Source of the DNA: an uncultured Collinsella sp.
GTDB taxonomy: Bacteria; Actinomycetota; Coriobacteriia; Coriobacteriales; Coriobacteriaceae
NCBI GenBank assembly: GCA_938005465.1
Contig: CALLNU010000029.1
Location: 23,654 to 87,653, forward strand
DNA length: 64,000 nucleotides
Direction: 5' to 3'
Position 1 is the stretch's first letter, and every line of letters begins with the position of its first letter. The translations under genes were made by a program, and so were the position numbers. This document shows, one piece after another, positions 46,836 through 55,908 of this stretch. The notes under the pieces are model-generated. The model had not been told where the DNA came from and did no database searches. It saw only the letters and a program-made list of their open reading frames with translations.

Positions 46836-49445
46836 CTACTTATCGGCAGCGGTCTTTTTGGTAGTCGACTTCTTGGCCGTCGTCTTTTTGGCGGTCGTCT
46901 TCTTGGCAGCAGTCTTCTTTGCCGCCGTCGTCTTCTTGGCCGCGGTCGTCTTCTTCGCCGTGCTCGCCTTGGTCGTAGTCTTGCGGCCGCGGGCCGGCTT
47001 TTTCTCCTTGGTCGGGCAGTCCATGTTCACGCAGATGCGCCACGGGCCGCGCGCCGTGTTGACCACCACGATGGGGGCGCCGCACTCGGGACAGGTCTCG
47101 CCCGTCGCCTCGAGCTTGCCGCGCGCCGGCAGCGGATAGCTCACGCCGCAGTCATCGTAGTTGGTGCAGCGGATAAAGCGCTTGCCGCTCTTTTCGCTCT
47201 TGTGCGCGATCAGGTCGCCATGGCGTCCTGCCTCGGCGCACACCTTGCACTCACCCACCTTAAGGTCGGGCTCGTAGTTGGTGGGGCACATGGGGTTCAC
47301 GCAAATCTCGAAGGCCTTCTGGCGGAACGGCTGGCACTTAATGCGCGGCGCGCCGCACTCGGGACACACGGCGGCCTCGCCCTCGAGCGGGCTGACCTTG
47401 ACGCCGCTCGGCACCGGATAGGTCACGTCGCAGTCGGGCCAGCCCATGCAGCCGATAAAGCTGCCGCGGGTCTTGGCGCTCGTCTTCATAACCAGGTCCT
47501 TGCCGCACTTGGGGCAGGCGCCCACGCGCGCATCGGCCGTGACGGCGTCGCTAATGGCGTCGCCCAGCTCCTGTGTGTGCTTGAGCAGCTCGTCGAGCAC
47601 GCCAGCCAGCAGCGCGCGCGAGTGCGTCACGACATGCTCTTCGGTATCCTCGCCGCGCTCCACACGGGTCATATCGCCATCGAGCTCGCTGGTCATATCG
47701 GGGCTCGTGATGCGCGGGGCAAACTGCGTCAGCGCGTCAATGATGGCGATGCCTAGCTGGCTCGGCTCAACGGGATCATTTTTGAGATAGCGCACGGCGT
47801 ACAGACGCTCGATGATGCTCGCGCGCGTGGACTTGGTACCCAGGCCGCGCTTTTCCATCTCCTGAACGAGCTTGCCCTGGCTATAGCGCGCGGGCGGCTC
47901 GGTCTGCTTGGCCTCGAGCTTAATGTCGAACACGTCGACCGTATCGCCCTGCTCCAGCGGCGGCATCTGCTCGTCGCGCTTAAGGCCGTACGGATAGGCC
48001 TCGCGGAAGCCAGGGGTCACGAGCACGTCGCCCGAGGCCACGAACGGCTCGCCGTTGACGTCGAGCTCGAGCTTGGTGTTCTCGATGGTCGCGGGACCCA
48101 TAAGCGTTGCCAGGAAGCGACGGGCGATGAGGTCGTAGAGCTTGCGCTGGCCGCCGTCGAGCGTGGATGGGTCGCCCTCGCCCGTGGGATAGATAGGCGG
48201 GTGGTCGGTGGTCTCGACCTTGCCGCGCGTGGGCTTCATGGGACCGGCGAGCACCTTTTTGCAAACGGGCGCCAGCGCCGGGTTGATCTTTGCCAGGTCG
48301 CTTACCACGGCGCCCATATCGAGCGTCGCAGGGTACACGGTGTTGTCGACACGCGGGTAGCTGATAAGGCCCGCCATGTAGAGGGACTCGGCGATGCGCA
48401 TCGTACGCGCAGGCGAGATGCCCTCGGCCGCGGCGGCAGCCTGCAGCGAGGTGGTCGCAAACGGCGTGGGCGGCTGTTGCTTGCGCGAGCGCTTGGTCAC
48501 CGCGGCAACGGTCGCCGTCGCGACGCCGTCAACATGGCCGTACGCCGTCTCGGCAGCATCCTTGTCGGTAAAACGCGCCGTCTTGTGCGCGATCTTAAAG
48601 CGGTCGTCCTCGGCAGCGCCCTGCGCGGCACCCATGCCGCGAATCTGCCAATAGTCCTCGGGCACAAACGCCATGCGCTCGCGCTCGCGCTCGACCACCA
48701 GGGCAAGCGTCGGCGTCTGCACGCGGCCGGCGGAACGCACGTTGCCAAAGCCGCCAAACTTGGCGAGCGTCAGATAGCGCGTGAGCACCGCGCCCCAGAT
48801 AAGGTCGATGTGCTGGCGGCTCTCGCCGGCGTCGGCCAGATTCTGGTCGAGCGAGACGAGATTATCGAAGGCCTGCGTGATCTCGGCCTTGGTAAACGAA
48901 GAATACTGGGCGCGGGCAACCGGCAAGTCCGGCGCAACCTCGCGCACCTTGTTGAGGGCGTCCGAACCGATCAGCTCGCCCTCGCGATCGAAGTCCGTGG
49001 CGATGATGACACTGTCGGACTTCTTAGCCAGGTTCTTGAGCGAGCGAATGAGCTCCTTCTCGGCCGGCAGCTTAATGACGGGTGCCCAGGTGAGGTAAGG
49101 CAGACTCTCGAGCTTCCAGCCCTTGATGGAAATGCCATCGGCAAGGAACGGCTTGCGCTTGGTGTCGTACGGCGGGCGGGCCAGGCCATCAGGCATATCG
49201 GCCGGCAGCATCTCACCGTCCTCGGTCACCGAATACCAACCCAGTTTTTTATCGAACAGCACGCTGTCGCAAAAATCGGGCGCCAGGATGTGACCGGCAA
49301 GGCCGATGGTCACGCACTCCTCGCCCTTCCACTCAAAACGGTAGATGGCGGTGTTGTACACCTTGTCCTTTTTGGGCTTACCCGTGGACAGCCGCTCGGC
49401 GATCTGACGCGCGGCGTCGTTTTTCTCGGCGATGATGAGCTTCAA
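46836..49445 (-). CDS. Type IA DNA topoisomerase
   Basis: An 869-residue type IA topoisomerase that relaxes or decatenates DNA through a 5'-phosphotyrosine. The Toprim domain starts MKLIIAEKNDAARQIAERLS with the DxDxE metal site at Asp151, Asp153 and Glu155; the active Tyr363 is in LISYPRVDNT, where the common Thr after Arg is Val. Three four-cysteine zinc ribbons follow (about residues 640-820, e.g. CPKCGKDLVMKT), and the last 50 residues are Lys/Thr/Ala repeats (KKTTAAKK-like) typical of actinobacterial DNA-binding tails. The N-terminus recalls the archaeal-type TopA that is found in Coriobacteriia. Whether it is the sole TopA cannot be told here. Confidence 0.93.
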   Translation of the reverse strand: MKLIIAEKNDAARQIAERLSTGKPKKDKVYNTAIYRFEWKGEECVTIGLAGHILAPDFCDSVLFDKKLGWYSVTEDGEMLPADMPDGLARPPYDTKRKPFLADGISIKGWKLESLPYLTWAPVIKLPAEKELIRSLKNLAKKSDSVIIATDFDREGELIGSDALNKVREVAPDLPVARAQYSSFTKAEITQAFDNLVSLDQNLADAGESRQHIDLIWGAVLTRYLTLAKFGGFGNVRSAGRVQTPTLALVVERERERMAFVPEDYWQIRGMGAAQGAAEDDRFKIAHKTARFTDKDAAETAYGHVDGVATATVAAVTKRSRKQQPPTPFATTSLQAAAAAEGISPARTMRIAESLYMAGLISYPRVDNTVYPATLDMGAVVSDLAKINPALAPVCKKVLAGPMKPTRGKVETTDHPPIYPTGEGDPSTLDGGQRKLYDLIARRFLATLMGPATIENTKLELDVNGEPFVASGDVLVTPGFREAYPYGLKRDEQMPPLEQGDTVDVFDIKLEAKQTEPPARYSQGKLVQEMEKRGLGTKSTRASIIERLYAVRYLKNDPVEPSQLGIAIIDALTQFAPRITSPDMTSELDGDMTRVERGEDTEEHVVTHSRALLAGVLDELLKHTQELGDAISDAVTADARVGACPKCGKDLVMKTSAKTRGSFIGCMGWPDCDVTYPVPSGVKVSPLEGEAAVCPECGAPRIKCQPFRQKAFEICVNPMCPTNYEPDLKVGECKVCAEAGRHGDLIAHKSEKSGKRFIRCTNYDDCGVSYPLPARGKLEATGETCPECGAPIVVVNTARGPWRICVNMDCPTKEKKPARGRKTTTKASTAKKTTAAKKTTAAKKTAAKKTTAKKTTAKKSTTKKTAADK

Positions 49446-49499
49446 AAGAGGCTCCTATCTCGTATCTCTGCGGCTACGCCCGCCCGTATGGCGGCCGAC

Positions 49500-50183
49500 T
49501 TACGCCCTTGCTTGCTCAATCTGCCCGATGAGCCAATCACACCAGGCATCCATGCCCTCGCCCTTGCGCGCGCTCACGGCAAACCGCGGCGCCTGCGGAT
49601 TGAGGTCATCGAGTGTCTTAGTATACCTATCCATGTCAAAATCGAAAGCCGGAGCCACGTCGACCTTGTTGAGCAGCTGCGCGCCGGCGTGTTGGAAGAT
49701 GCCCGGGTACTTGATGGGCTTGTCGTCGCCCTCGGGCACCGAGAGGATCATGATGGACAGGTTCTCGCCCAGGTCAAAGTCGACCGGGCAGACCAGGTTA
49801 CCCACGTTTTCGATAAAGATGACGTCAATGTTTTCCAGACCCACAGCCTGGTCGAAGGCGTCAACGGCCTCCATGATCATGTTGCCCTCGAGGTGGCACA
49901 GGCCGCCCGTGTTGATCTGGATGGCGGGCATACCGGCTTCCTTCATGGTAATGGCGTCGACGTCCGAGGCGATATCGCCCTCGATGACGGCGCAGCGCAA
50001 GCCGGCCTTATCTCGCAGGCGCTCGTTGGTGCCCAAAATCGTGGTGGTCTTGCCCGAACCGGGGCTCGACAGCACATTGATCACATAGGTGCCCGTCTCT
50101 TTAAATCGCTGACGCAGCTGATCTGCCAGGCGCTCATTGCGCGACAGAATCGGCGACGCGATATCAATCGTTTTCTCGGCCAT
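49500..50183 (-). CDS. hypB: Hydrogenase nickel-insertion GTPase HypB
   Basis: A 227-residue HypB, a GTPase that gives nickel to the large subunit of NiFe hydrogenases. P-loop VLSSPGSGKTTT (about residues 38-49), EGDIASDVDA, the metal-site GGLCHLEG (Cys and His), FIENVGNLVCP and NKVDVAP are all present. There is no His-rich N-terminal storage tail. The ATG at 50183 has AAGGAG 9 nt upstream; a GTG three codons before is possible. It follows hypA in the same direction. No hydrogenase structural gene is in the window. Confidence 0.93.
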   Translation of the reverse strand: MAEKTIDIASPILSRNERLADQLRQRFKETGTYVINVLSSPGSGKTTTILGTNERLRDKAGLRCAVIEGDIASDVDAITMKEAGMPAIQINTGGLCHLEGNMIMEAVDAFDQAVGLENIDVIFIENVGNLVCPVDFDLGENLSIMILSVPEGDDKPIKYPGIFQHAGAQLLNKVDVAPAFDFDMDRYTKTLDDLNPQAPRFAVSARKGEGMDAWCDWLIGQIEQARA

Positions 50184-50238
50184 ACTCGGCACTCCTTACT
50201 TTGGCCCCTTTATACCCCATCACCAGATGGCTAGCGGG

Positions 50239-50595
50239 CTAATCGTCGGGGGTTTCGATTTCGATACTTGCGATGTCGAGCTCACGACCGTGCAGCAGGC
50301 GCACGTTGGCGCCGCCACACTGGGGACAACGACAATGAAAGCGATCATGCTCGAAAACCTCGCCGCAATCCAGGCACTCGCTTTGCGGATGGACTTCCTC
50401 CACGGCAAGCTCGCAGCCGCGCGTGAGCGGGTCCTCGTCGCGGAACGTCTCCCACGCAAAGTCGAGCGCCTCGCGCACCACCTCGGTCATATCCCCGATA
50501 CGCAGCGTTACCAAAACGGCGCGCGAGGCCCCCGCCCCACGCGCCGCGCGAATCACTGTATCGAGTATGCCGTTGACGATGCCAACCTCGTGCAT
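50239..50595 (-). CDS. hypA: Hydrogenase nickel-binding protein HypA
   Basis: A 118-residue HypA. The N-terminal MHE binds nickel (Met1, His2), and the zinc site is CLDCGEVFEHDRFHCRCPQC (two CxxC pairs). It delivers nickel with HypB during NiFe hydrogenase maturation. It starts 6 bp after the tatC stop, so hypAB appear to be in the tat transcript. Confidence 0.94.
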   Translation of the reverse strand: MHEVGIVNGILDTVIRAARGAGASRAVLVTLRIGDMTEVVREALDFAWETFRDEDPLTRGCELAVEEVHPQSECLDCGEVFEHDRFHCRCPQCGGANVRLLHGRELDIASIEIETPDD

Positions 50596-50601
50596 ACCGA
50601 T

Positions 50602-51393
50602 TTACTCCTCGTCATCCTCATCGTCCGAGAACAGGTCCAGACGGCTCACGAACAGGCCCTCCTTGCCCTCGCGCGCGGTAATGACCACGCGGGCGATAGC
50701 GAGCGAAATCTCGTAGAGCGAAAGCAGGGCACCGTACATAAGGCCCAGCGTGACGGGCGAGCCGTCGGGCGTGATCACGGCCGAGCCCACGAGCAGGCCC
50801 ACGTACACGTAGCGCCAGGCACTGCGGAAGGCCGCATAGGACACAATATGGAAGACGGACAAGTAGAAGATGATGAGCGGCAGCTCAAACGCCACACCAA
50901 AGCCGATCATAAAGAGCAGCTCCATGTTGATGTAGTCCTCCAAATTGGGCAGCGCCGTGGCGACGGCCGAGGTCTCGCCGATGAGCCACTCAAAGCCCGC
51001 AGGAATGATGATGAAGTAGCAGAAGATGGCGCCCAGGAAGAACAGCACCGTCGAGGCGAGCACCGTGGGCACGACCCACTTGCGCTCGTTGGGGCGAAGC
51101 GCCGGCAGGAAAAACGCCAGAATCTGCCAGATGATCATGGGCGTGCACATGACCACGGCCATCTTGATGGCCAGTGAGAAGCGCAGGCCAAAGCCGCCGA
51201 GCGTGGTGGTGATGTAGAACTTACCGTCCGGCACAAAGGAGCGGATGGGATCTTTCAGGATGTCGAGCACCACAGGCGTGGCGAAATACAGCACGATAGC
51301 GGCTGCAAAGACTGACACGACCACGATGGTCAGGCGGCGACGGAGCTCTCCCAGGTGATCGAAGAGCGGCATACGCGCAGGTCCGATAGGCAT
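50602..51393 (-). CDS. tatC: Twin-arginine translocase subunit TatC
   Basis: A 263-residue, six-helix membrane protein that recognises twin-arginine signal peptides. It begins MPIGPARMPLFDHLGELRRRL, the family's conserved cytoplasmic motif, and has the FLPALRPNERKW loop and the FGVAFELPLIIFYL helix with the conserved Glu. The C-terminus is acidic (FSDDEDDEE). Its start overlaps the tatA stop by one base. Position beside hypAB suits export of a folded NiFe hydrogenase, an inference. Confidence 0.95.
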   Translation of the reverse strand: MPIGPARMPLFDHLGELRRRLTIVVVSVFAAAIVLYFATPVVLDILKDPIRSFVPDGKFYITTTLGGFGLRFSLAIKMAVVMCTPMIIWQILAFFLPALRPNERKWVVPTVLASTVLFFLGAIFCYFIIIPAGFEWLIGETSAVATALPNLEDYINMELLFMIGFGVAFELPLIIFYLSVFHIVSYAAFRSAWRYVYVGLLVGSAVITPDGSPVTLGLMYGALLSLYEISLAIARVVITAREGKEGLFVSRLDLFSDDEDDEE

Positions 51394-51968
51394 TACTCAT
51401 CGCCTCCCTTCGGGGCGTCGGCGGCAGCGGCATCGTCCTCGGCTTCGAGCTCGCGGGCGAGCTGGTCGACGACGGCTTTGCGCTTGCGGGGACGACGGGC
51501 GTAGAGGTCAGCCGTCGTGGGCTCTGCCGCCTCGGGCTCGGGCTCTGCAGCAGACTCGGGCTCGACGGCAGCATCAGCAGCAGCGGCAGGCTCTGCACCC
51601 TCGGCCGCCTCAGCAGCACCTTCGCCCTCAGTGGCACCCTCGCTCGCGGCCTTCTCGGCGGCAAGGCGGGCACGGCGCTCGGCAAAGGTCTCCTTCTTTG
51701 CGGGCGCAGCCGTCTCGACGGCATCCTCGTCTGCATCGGAATCGTCATCGACGGCAGTCTTCTTGGGCTTGACCGGTGCCGAAGCGGCCTCACTTACCGG
51801 ATCGATAATCTCGGACTGAACAACGGCCGTCATCTTTTCCTGCGTCTCGCGGAACTGACGGATGGCACGGCCGATCGTGCGGCCCATCTGTGGGAGCTTA
51901 TCCGGGCCAAACAGCAAAAAGCCGAAGACCACGATGATCGCGAGCTCACCCTCTCCAATACCAAACAC
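51393..51968 (-). CDS. TatA/TatB-type translocase subunit
   Basis: A 191-residue TatA/B protein from a GTG at 51968, which has GGAGGTAT 4 nt upstream; longer frames lack this. The N-terminus is one short helix (GIGEGELAIIVVFGFLLFGP), the FGPDKLP hinge and an amphipathic helix (GRTIGRAIRQFRETQEKMT). The following 130 residues are Ala/Glu/Pro-rich and disordered. Without a polar residue early in the helix other than Glu, TatA and TatB cannot be told apart; the long tail resembles TatB of actinobacteria. Confidence 0.9.
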   Translation of the reverse strand: MFGIGEGELAIIVVFGFLLFGPDKLPQMGRTIGRAIRQFRETQEKMTAVVQSEIIDPVSEAASAPVKPKKTAVDDDSDADEDAVETAAPAKKETFAERRARLAAEKAASEGATEGEGAAEAAEGAEPAAAADAAVEPESAAEPEPEAAEPTTADLYARRPRKRKAVVDQLARELEAEDDAAAADAPKGGDE

Positions 51969-52121
51969 ACATACCTCCAAGGCTCGATGTGAGTCGAGCC
52001 CGCACCGCGCCATTCGGCCGGAACTCGTCTATTCATTCGGTCAAGTATAGCGCCCGGACGCCAAAACGTCCGAGCGCATCACAAACATATGCCAAACGGC
52101 ACGCCCTTTTGGGGGCAAAGA

Positions 52122-52436
52122 TTATGCAGCGGTGATCGAAATCTCCTGGTCGACACCCAACAGCTGGACCACGCGCATCACCGGGGGCTGCACATTGGTG
52201 CAGCTAAAGCGCTTGCCGTGGTCGACCGCGTGGTGCGCGGCGCCCACGAGCACGCCAATGCCCGTCGAATCGATGTAGCTCACCTGGGCAAAATCGAGCT
52301 CAACGGCCTCAGTGGGCTGCTCGAGCGCCAGGTCGATGGCATTACGCAGGCTATCGGCGTTAGAGATATCGATCTCGCCGGTTACCTTAATGGTGTAGAG
52401 CTCTGGCGTGGGGTTGGTGGAAATACCCAAATCCAT
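52122..52436 (-). CDS. STAS-domain anti-sigma factor antagonist
   Basis: A 104-residue STAS-domain protein of the SpoIIAA/RsbV type. The phosphorylated Ser57 sits in VSYIDSTGIGVLVGAAHHA, and GEIDISNADSL is the first strand-helix unit. Such proteins release a sigma factor by binding its anti-sigma kinase. No kinase or sigma gene adjoins, so the partner is elsewhere. It follows the aminotransferase gene by 51 bp. Confidence 0.92.
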   Translation of the reverse strand: MDLGISTNPTPELYTIKVTGEIDISNADSLRNAIDLALEQPTEAVELDFAQVSYIDSTGIGVLVGAAHHAVDHGKRFSCTNVQPPVMRVVQLLGVDQEISITAA

Positions 52437-52487
52437 GTATACGCTCCTTTACGTATCGAAAGTGCGGATAGTACTGGAAGCCGCGCG

Positions 52488-53792
52488 TTAGGCGCGCTCG
52501 GCACGCGCAAGCTCGGCAGCGACGAGCTTGACGGCCAGCACCAGCACATCGAGCGCGGCCTCCAGGTCCTCGACCGTGGGATAGCTCGGCGCGATGCGGA
52601 TGTTGGTATCGCGCGGATCCTTGCCATAGGGCCAGGTAGCACCGGCCGGCGTGAGCTTGACGCCCAGGTCGGCGCACAGCGCGGCGACCTTTTGGGCCGA
52701 GCCCTCGGGACCATCGAAGCTTACAAAGTAGCCGCCGCGGGGATGCGTCCAGGTGGCGCAGCCCGTGCCGCCCAGGCCCTCGGTGAGCTTGCGCTCAACG
52801 GCCTCAAAGCGCGGACGCAAAAACTCGGCATGCTTTTTCATGTGCTCCTTGACCGCCTCGATGGTGGGAAGGAAGCGCACGTGACGCAGCTGGTTGAGCT
52901 TGTCGGCGCTGATGAGGCCGGCCTTCAGGCGCTTGGAGAACTCGGCGATGACCGCGGGGCTCGCACCGATAAAGCCGATACCGGCGCCCGGGAAGGTGAT
53001 CTTGGACGTCGAGGCAAATGCCACCACGCGGTCCTCGGTGCCCGCCGCGCGAGCGAGGTCAAAGATGTTTGCGAGCTCGTCGGTCTCGTCGTACAGGTCG
53101 TGCACGCAGTAGGCGTTGTCCCAGAAGATGCGGAAATCGGGTGCGGCCGTGGGCATCTCAACCAGGCGGCGCACAGTGTCCTCGCTAAAGGTGATGCCCG
53201 TGGGGTTGGAATACTTGGGCACGCACCAGATGCCCTTGATGGAATCGTCGGCGGCGACGAGGCGCTCGACCTCGTCCATGTCGGGGCCGTTGTCGGTCAT
53301 CGCGACGGGGACGTTCTCGATACCCAGATCGGCGGTGATGCCAAAGTGGCGGTCGTAGCCGGGAACAGGGCACAGAAACTTGACCTTCTTGCCGTCGTGC
53401 GCTGCCTCGTAAGCCTCCCAGGGCTCGTTGCCGCACGAGCCGCAACGCCAGAACATACCGGCGATATCGTGCTCGATCAGCAGGCTCGACGAACCCAGCA
53501 CGAGCGTCTGCTCGGCGGGGCAACCCAGGAACTCCCCCGCTAGCTTGCGTGCCGAGGGAATGCCCTCAAAGCAGCCGTAGTTGGAACAGTCGACGTTGCC
53601 GTCGTGCAGATCAGCATCGGCATTGAGGATATCGAGCATGGGTCGAGAGATGTCCACCTGGGAGGGCGACGGCTTGCCGCGGGCCATGTCGAGCGCCAGG
53701 CCCTTGGCCTTGACCTCGGCGACCTCGGCCTTGAGCGCCTCGATGGCGGCATCGAGTTCGGTGGTTTCCATCTTCTGGTAGATCGTCTGCAT
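52488..53792 (-). CDS. Class I aminotransferase, aspartate aminotransferase-like (subgroup Ic)
   Basis: A 434-residue PLP enzyme. It has the N-terminal GLALDMARGKPSPSQVDIS typical of the Ic aspartate aminotransferases, VLGSSSLLIEHDIAGMFWR, the KYSNPTGITFSEDT motif, FRIFWDNAYCVHDLY with the PLP-binding Asp/Tyr, and the Schiff-base Lys in ASTSKITFPGAGIGF. It transfers amino groups between aspartate or related amino acids and 2-oxoglutarate. Preceded by AAAGG and an ATG that fits the family N-terminus. Confidence 0.9.
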   Translation of the reverse strand: MQTIYQKMETTELDAAIEALKAEVAEVKAKGLALDMARGKPSPSQVDISRPMLDILNADADLHDGNVDCSNYGCFEGIPSARKLAGEFLGCPAEQTLVLGSSSLLIEHDIAGMFWRCGSCGNEPWEAYEAAHDGKKVKFLCPVPGYDRHFGITADLGIENVPVAMTDNGPDMDEVERLVAADDSIKGIWCVPKYSNPTGITFSEDTVRRLVEMPTAAPDFRIFWDNAYCVHDLYDETDELANIFDLARAAGTEDRVVAFASTSKITFPGAGIGFIGASPAVIAEFSKRLKAGLISADKLNQLRHVRFLPTIEAVKEHMKKHAEFLRPRFEAVERKLTEGLGGTGCATWTHPRGGYFVSFDGPEGSAQKVAALCADLGVKLTPAGATWPYGKDPRDTNIRIAPSYPTVEDLEAALDVLVLAVKLVAAELARAERA

Positions 53793-53941
53793 GGGTGCGA
53801 CCTTTCACGAAGCGGTACGTTGCAATTCTTCTAAGTATAGACCGCTACCGTCGCAACGTTATGAAGCCGTGATAGATTAAGTCCATCGCAATGAATTACG
53901 AATCGCCGCGCATGCCGGCATGAAGCGCCCAAGGAGGCACT

Positions 53942-54196
53942 ATGGAGTACGGATCGTTCCAGGCCGAGGAATTCGGCGACCTTCAGCGCCTGGTCGACGG
54001 ACTGTTTTACGACCGCCACGCCATCGACCGCCTGGATCTGATCGTACAGGCCGAAATCTTGGACCTGGCACCCGATCTCATGGAAATCGTGAACCTTTTG
54101 CCGCCCGGCTATTACGACCGCCAGTCACTTTGCGACCAGCTCAACTCCGCCTTGGCCGCCCACGGCTGGGGCGCCATCTACGGCACCGTGGAATAA
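53942..54196 (+). CDS. Small conserved-looking protein, 84 residues
   Basis: An 84-residue acidic protein with a strong AAGGAGG site 6 nt before the ATG. It begins MEYGSFQAEEFGDLQRLVDG and has LVDGLFYDRHAIDRLDLIVQ and NLLPPGYYDRQSLCDQLNSA, consistent with a small helical fold. No family recognised. It is a single-gene unit ended by a bidirectional terminator, in the opposite direction to its neighbours. Confidence 0.75.
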   Translation: MEYGSFQAEEFGDLQRLVDGLFYDRHAIDRLDLIVQAEILDLAPDLMEIVNLLPPGYYDRQSLCDQLNSALAAHGWGAIYGTVE

Positions 54197-54228
54197 ACCT
54201 AGTCATTAAGAACGTCCCCAATGACTAA

Positions 54229-54266
54229 AACGCCGCCTGTGATGGTGTTCACAGGCGGCGTTTTCA
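54229..54266. terminator. Bidirectional terminator
   Basis: AAAACGCCGCCTGTGA pairs with TTCACAGGCGGCGTTTT around TGGTG; both strands end in a T-run. It serves the 84-residue protein gene and nhaA. Confidence 0.92.
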
Positions 54267-54281
54267 AACTTGTATGTGCTC

Positions 54282-55640
54282 TTACTCGTCTTTGGGCGCG
54301 GGGTGCTTGCAGACCACACTCATGTAGATCATGCCAAGTACGGCCGCGGTGACAGAGCCGGCGAGAATAGCGGCCTTGGCGGCCAGAACCTCAAACTGGG
54401 CCGTCGGGAAGGCGAGGCCGCTGATGAGAATCGACATGGTAAAGCCGATACCGCCCAGAATGCCCACGCCGGCAATCATATGCCAGTTGACATTGTGCGG
54501 CAGCTCGCAGGCCTTGAGCTTGACCAGGGCGAACGTCATGCCAAAGATGCCGATCGGCTTGCCCAGCAGCATGCCAAAGTACACGCCGAGCGTCACCGGG
54601 TCGGTGAGTAGCGTGCTCATGTCCACGCCCACCAGGCGAACCTGTGCGTTGACGAACGCAAAGATCGGCAGAATCACAAAGTTGACCGGCGTGGAAATCA
54701 GACGCTCCATGCGGATGAGCGGCGGGGTCACGCGGTGCATGACGCGCTCGACCTTAGTGGTCGAGACGGTAAAGTCATGCTGGCCCAGGATGTGTGCCTC
54801 GTCATCGTAGCGGTCATCGAGCAGCGGCAAGCACTCGCCCAGCCAATCGGTGAGGCTATCAAGCTTAACACCGCACTTGGCCGGGATGGTGAAGGCCAGG
54901 ATGACGCCAGCAAGCGTAGCGTGCACGCCGCTCTTGAACATGCAGAACCACAACAGCAGGCCCAGTACCGAATACGGGGCAAGGCGGTAATGCTGCGTCT
55001 TGTTGAGCCACACGAGCGCGCAGGTCACAAGCGCGGCGGCGCCCAACCAAAACGGATTGGGGCTCTGACCGTAGAAGATGGCGATGGCGGCGATGGAGAT
55101 GAGGTCGTCGGCGATGGCGAGCGTCGAGAAGAACACGCGTACGCCGTTGGGCACGCGATTGCCCAAAAGCGACAGCACGCCCAGTGCGAAGGCAATATCG
55201 GTTGCCATGGGAATGGCCCAGCCGTTGTGCGCGCCGGCATGGTTAAAGATCAGATAGATGCAGGCGGGAACGACGACGCCGCCCACGGCCGCCAGCATGG
55301 GAAGCATAGCCTGGCGCGGGTTTTTGAGCTCGCCAACTGTCATCTCGTACTTGAGCTCAATGCCCACCAACAAAAAGAAAATCGCCATGAGGAAGTCGTT
55401 GACGAATAGCTCAACGGTGAGACCGGCCGTAAGGTTGCCCAGACCCACATACAGCGGGGTCTCCAAAAAGTGATGGATGGCCTCGTAGGCATCGGTATTG
55501 GCGCAAATGACGGCGGCGATGGCGGCGAAGACCATGACGGCGGCGGAAATCGTGCCGTTCTCGGCGATGCGCTCCCAGATGTCGTGACGCTCAAAGCGCT
55601 TGCGCTCACGAACGTTGAACAGCTGCTCAGTTGCTGCCAT
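54282..55640 (-). CDS. nhaA: Sodium/proton antiporter NhaA
   Basis: A 452-residue, about 12-helix membrane antiporter that exports sodium in exchange for protons. Conserved parts are FLLVGIELKYEMTVGELKN, IPMATDIAFALGVLSLLG, FFSTLAIADDLISIAAIA with the paired ion-binding aspartates, and GVHATLAGVILAF. A loop of about 45 residues with CLPLLDDRYDDEAHILGQHD lies between helices. Starts at an ATG with AAAGGAG upstream and stands alone. Confidence 0.94.
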   Translation of the reverse strand: MAATEQLFNVRERKRFERHDIWERIAENGTISAAVMVFAAIAAVICANTDAYEAIHHFLETPLYVGLGNLTAGLTVELFVNDFLMAIFFLLVGIELKYEMTVGELKNPRQAMLPMLAAVGGVVVPACIYLIFNHAGAHNGWAIPMATDIAFALGVLSLLGNRVPNGVRVFFSTLAIADDLISIAAIAIFYGQSPNPFWLGAAALVTCALVWLNKTQHYRLAPYSVLGLLLWFCMFKSGVHATLAGVILAFTIPAKCGVKLDSLTDWLGECLPLLDDRYDDEAHILGQHDFTVSTTKVERVMHRVTPPLIRMERLISTPVNFVILPIFAFVNAQVRLVGVDMSTLLTDPVTLGVYFGMLLGKPIGIFGMTFALVKLKACELPHNVNWHMIAGVGILGGIGFTMSILISGLAFPTAQFEVLAAKAAILAGSVTAAVLGMIYMSVVCKHPAPKDE

Positions 55641-55848
55641 GGGCGGCTCCTTTCACGGGAAAGCTCCCGTCTTAAAAAAGCACGGCCCGCCCAAGTGGCG
55701 GCGCCGCGCTCTAACGTATTACGCTTGCATCTAGCCTACCCTGCACGACAAGCACGCAGGCGTGGCCGAAAAGCGGAACCACAGGTTGAACATTATTTGC
55801 TCAACGGCACGGGCACGCCTGTCCAAGAGACGACGCGACGCCGTGCAC

Positions 55849-55888
55849 AAAAAAACGACCGGAGCGCGGGGCGTCCGCGATCCGGTCG
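55849..55888 (-). terminator. Terminator of the pyrophosphatase gene
   Basis: On the minus strand CGACCGGA pairs with TCCGGTCG around an inner GCG/CGC stem and is followed by seven T. Confidence 0.9.
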
Positions 55889-55908
55889 TGGCGTTTGGTC
55901 AACTAAAC

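Noticed and set aside
48201..50234. A 677-codon plus-strand frame opposite topoisomerase and hypB
   Set aside because: It spans the antisense of two recognised genes and their gap; composition is that of a GC-rich shadow frame.
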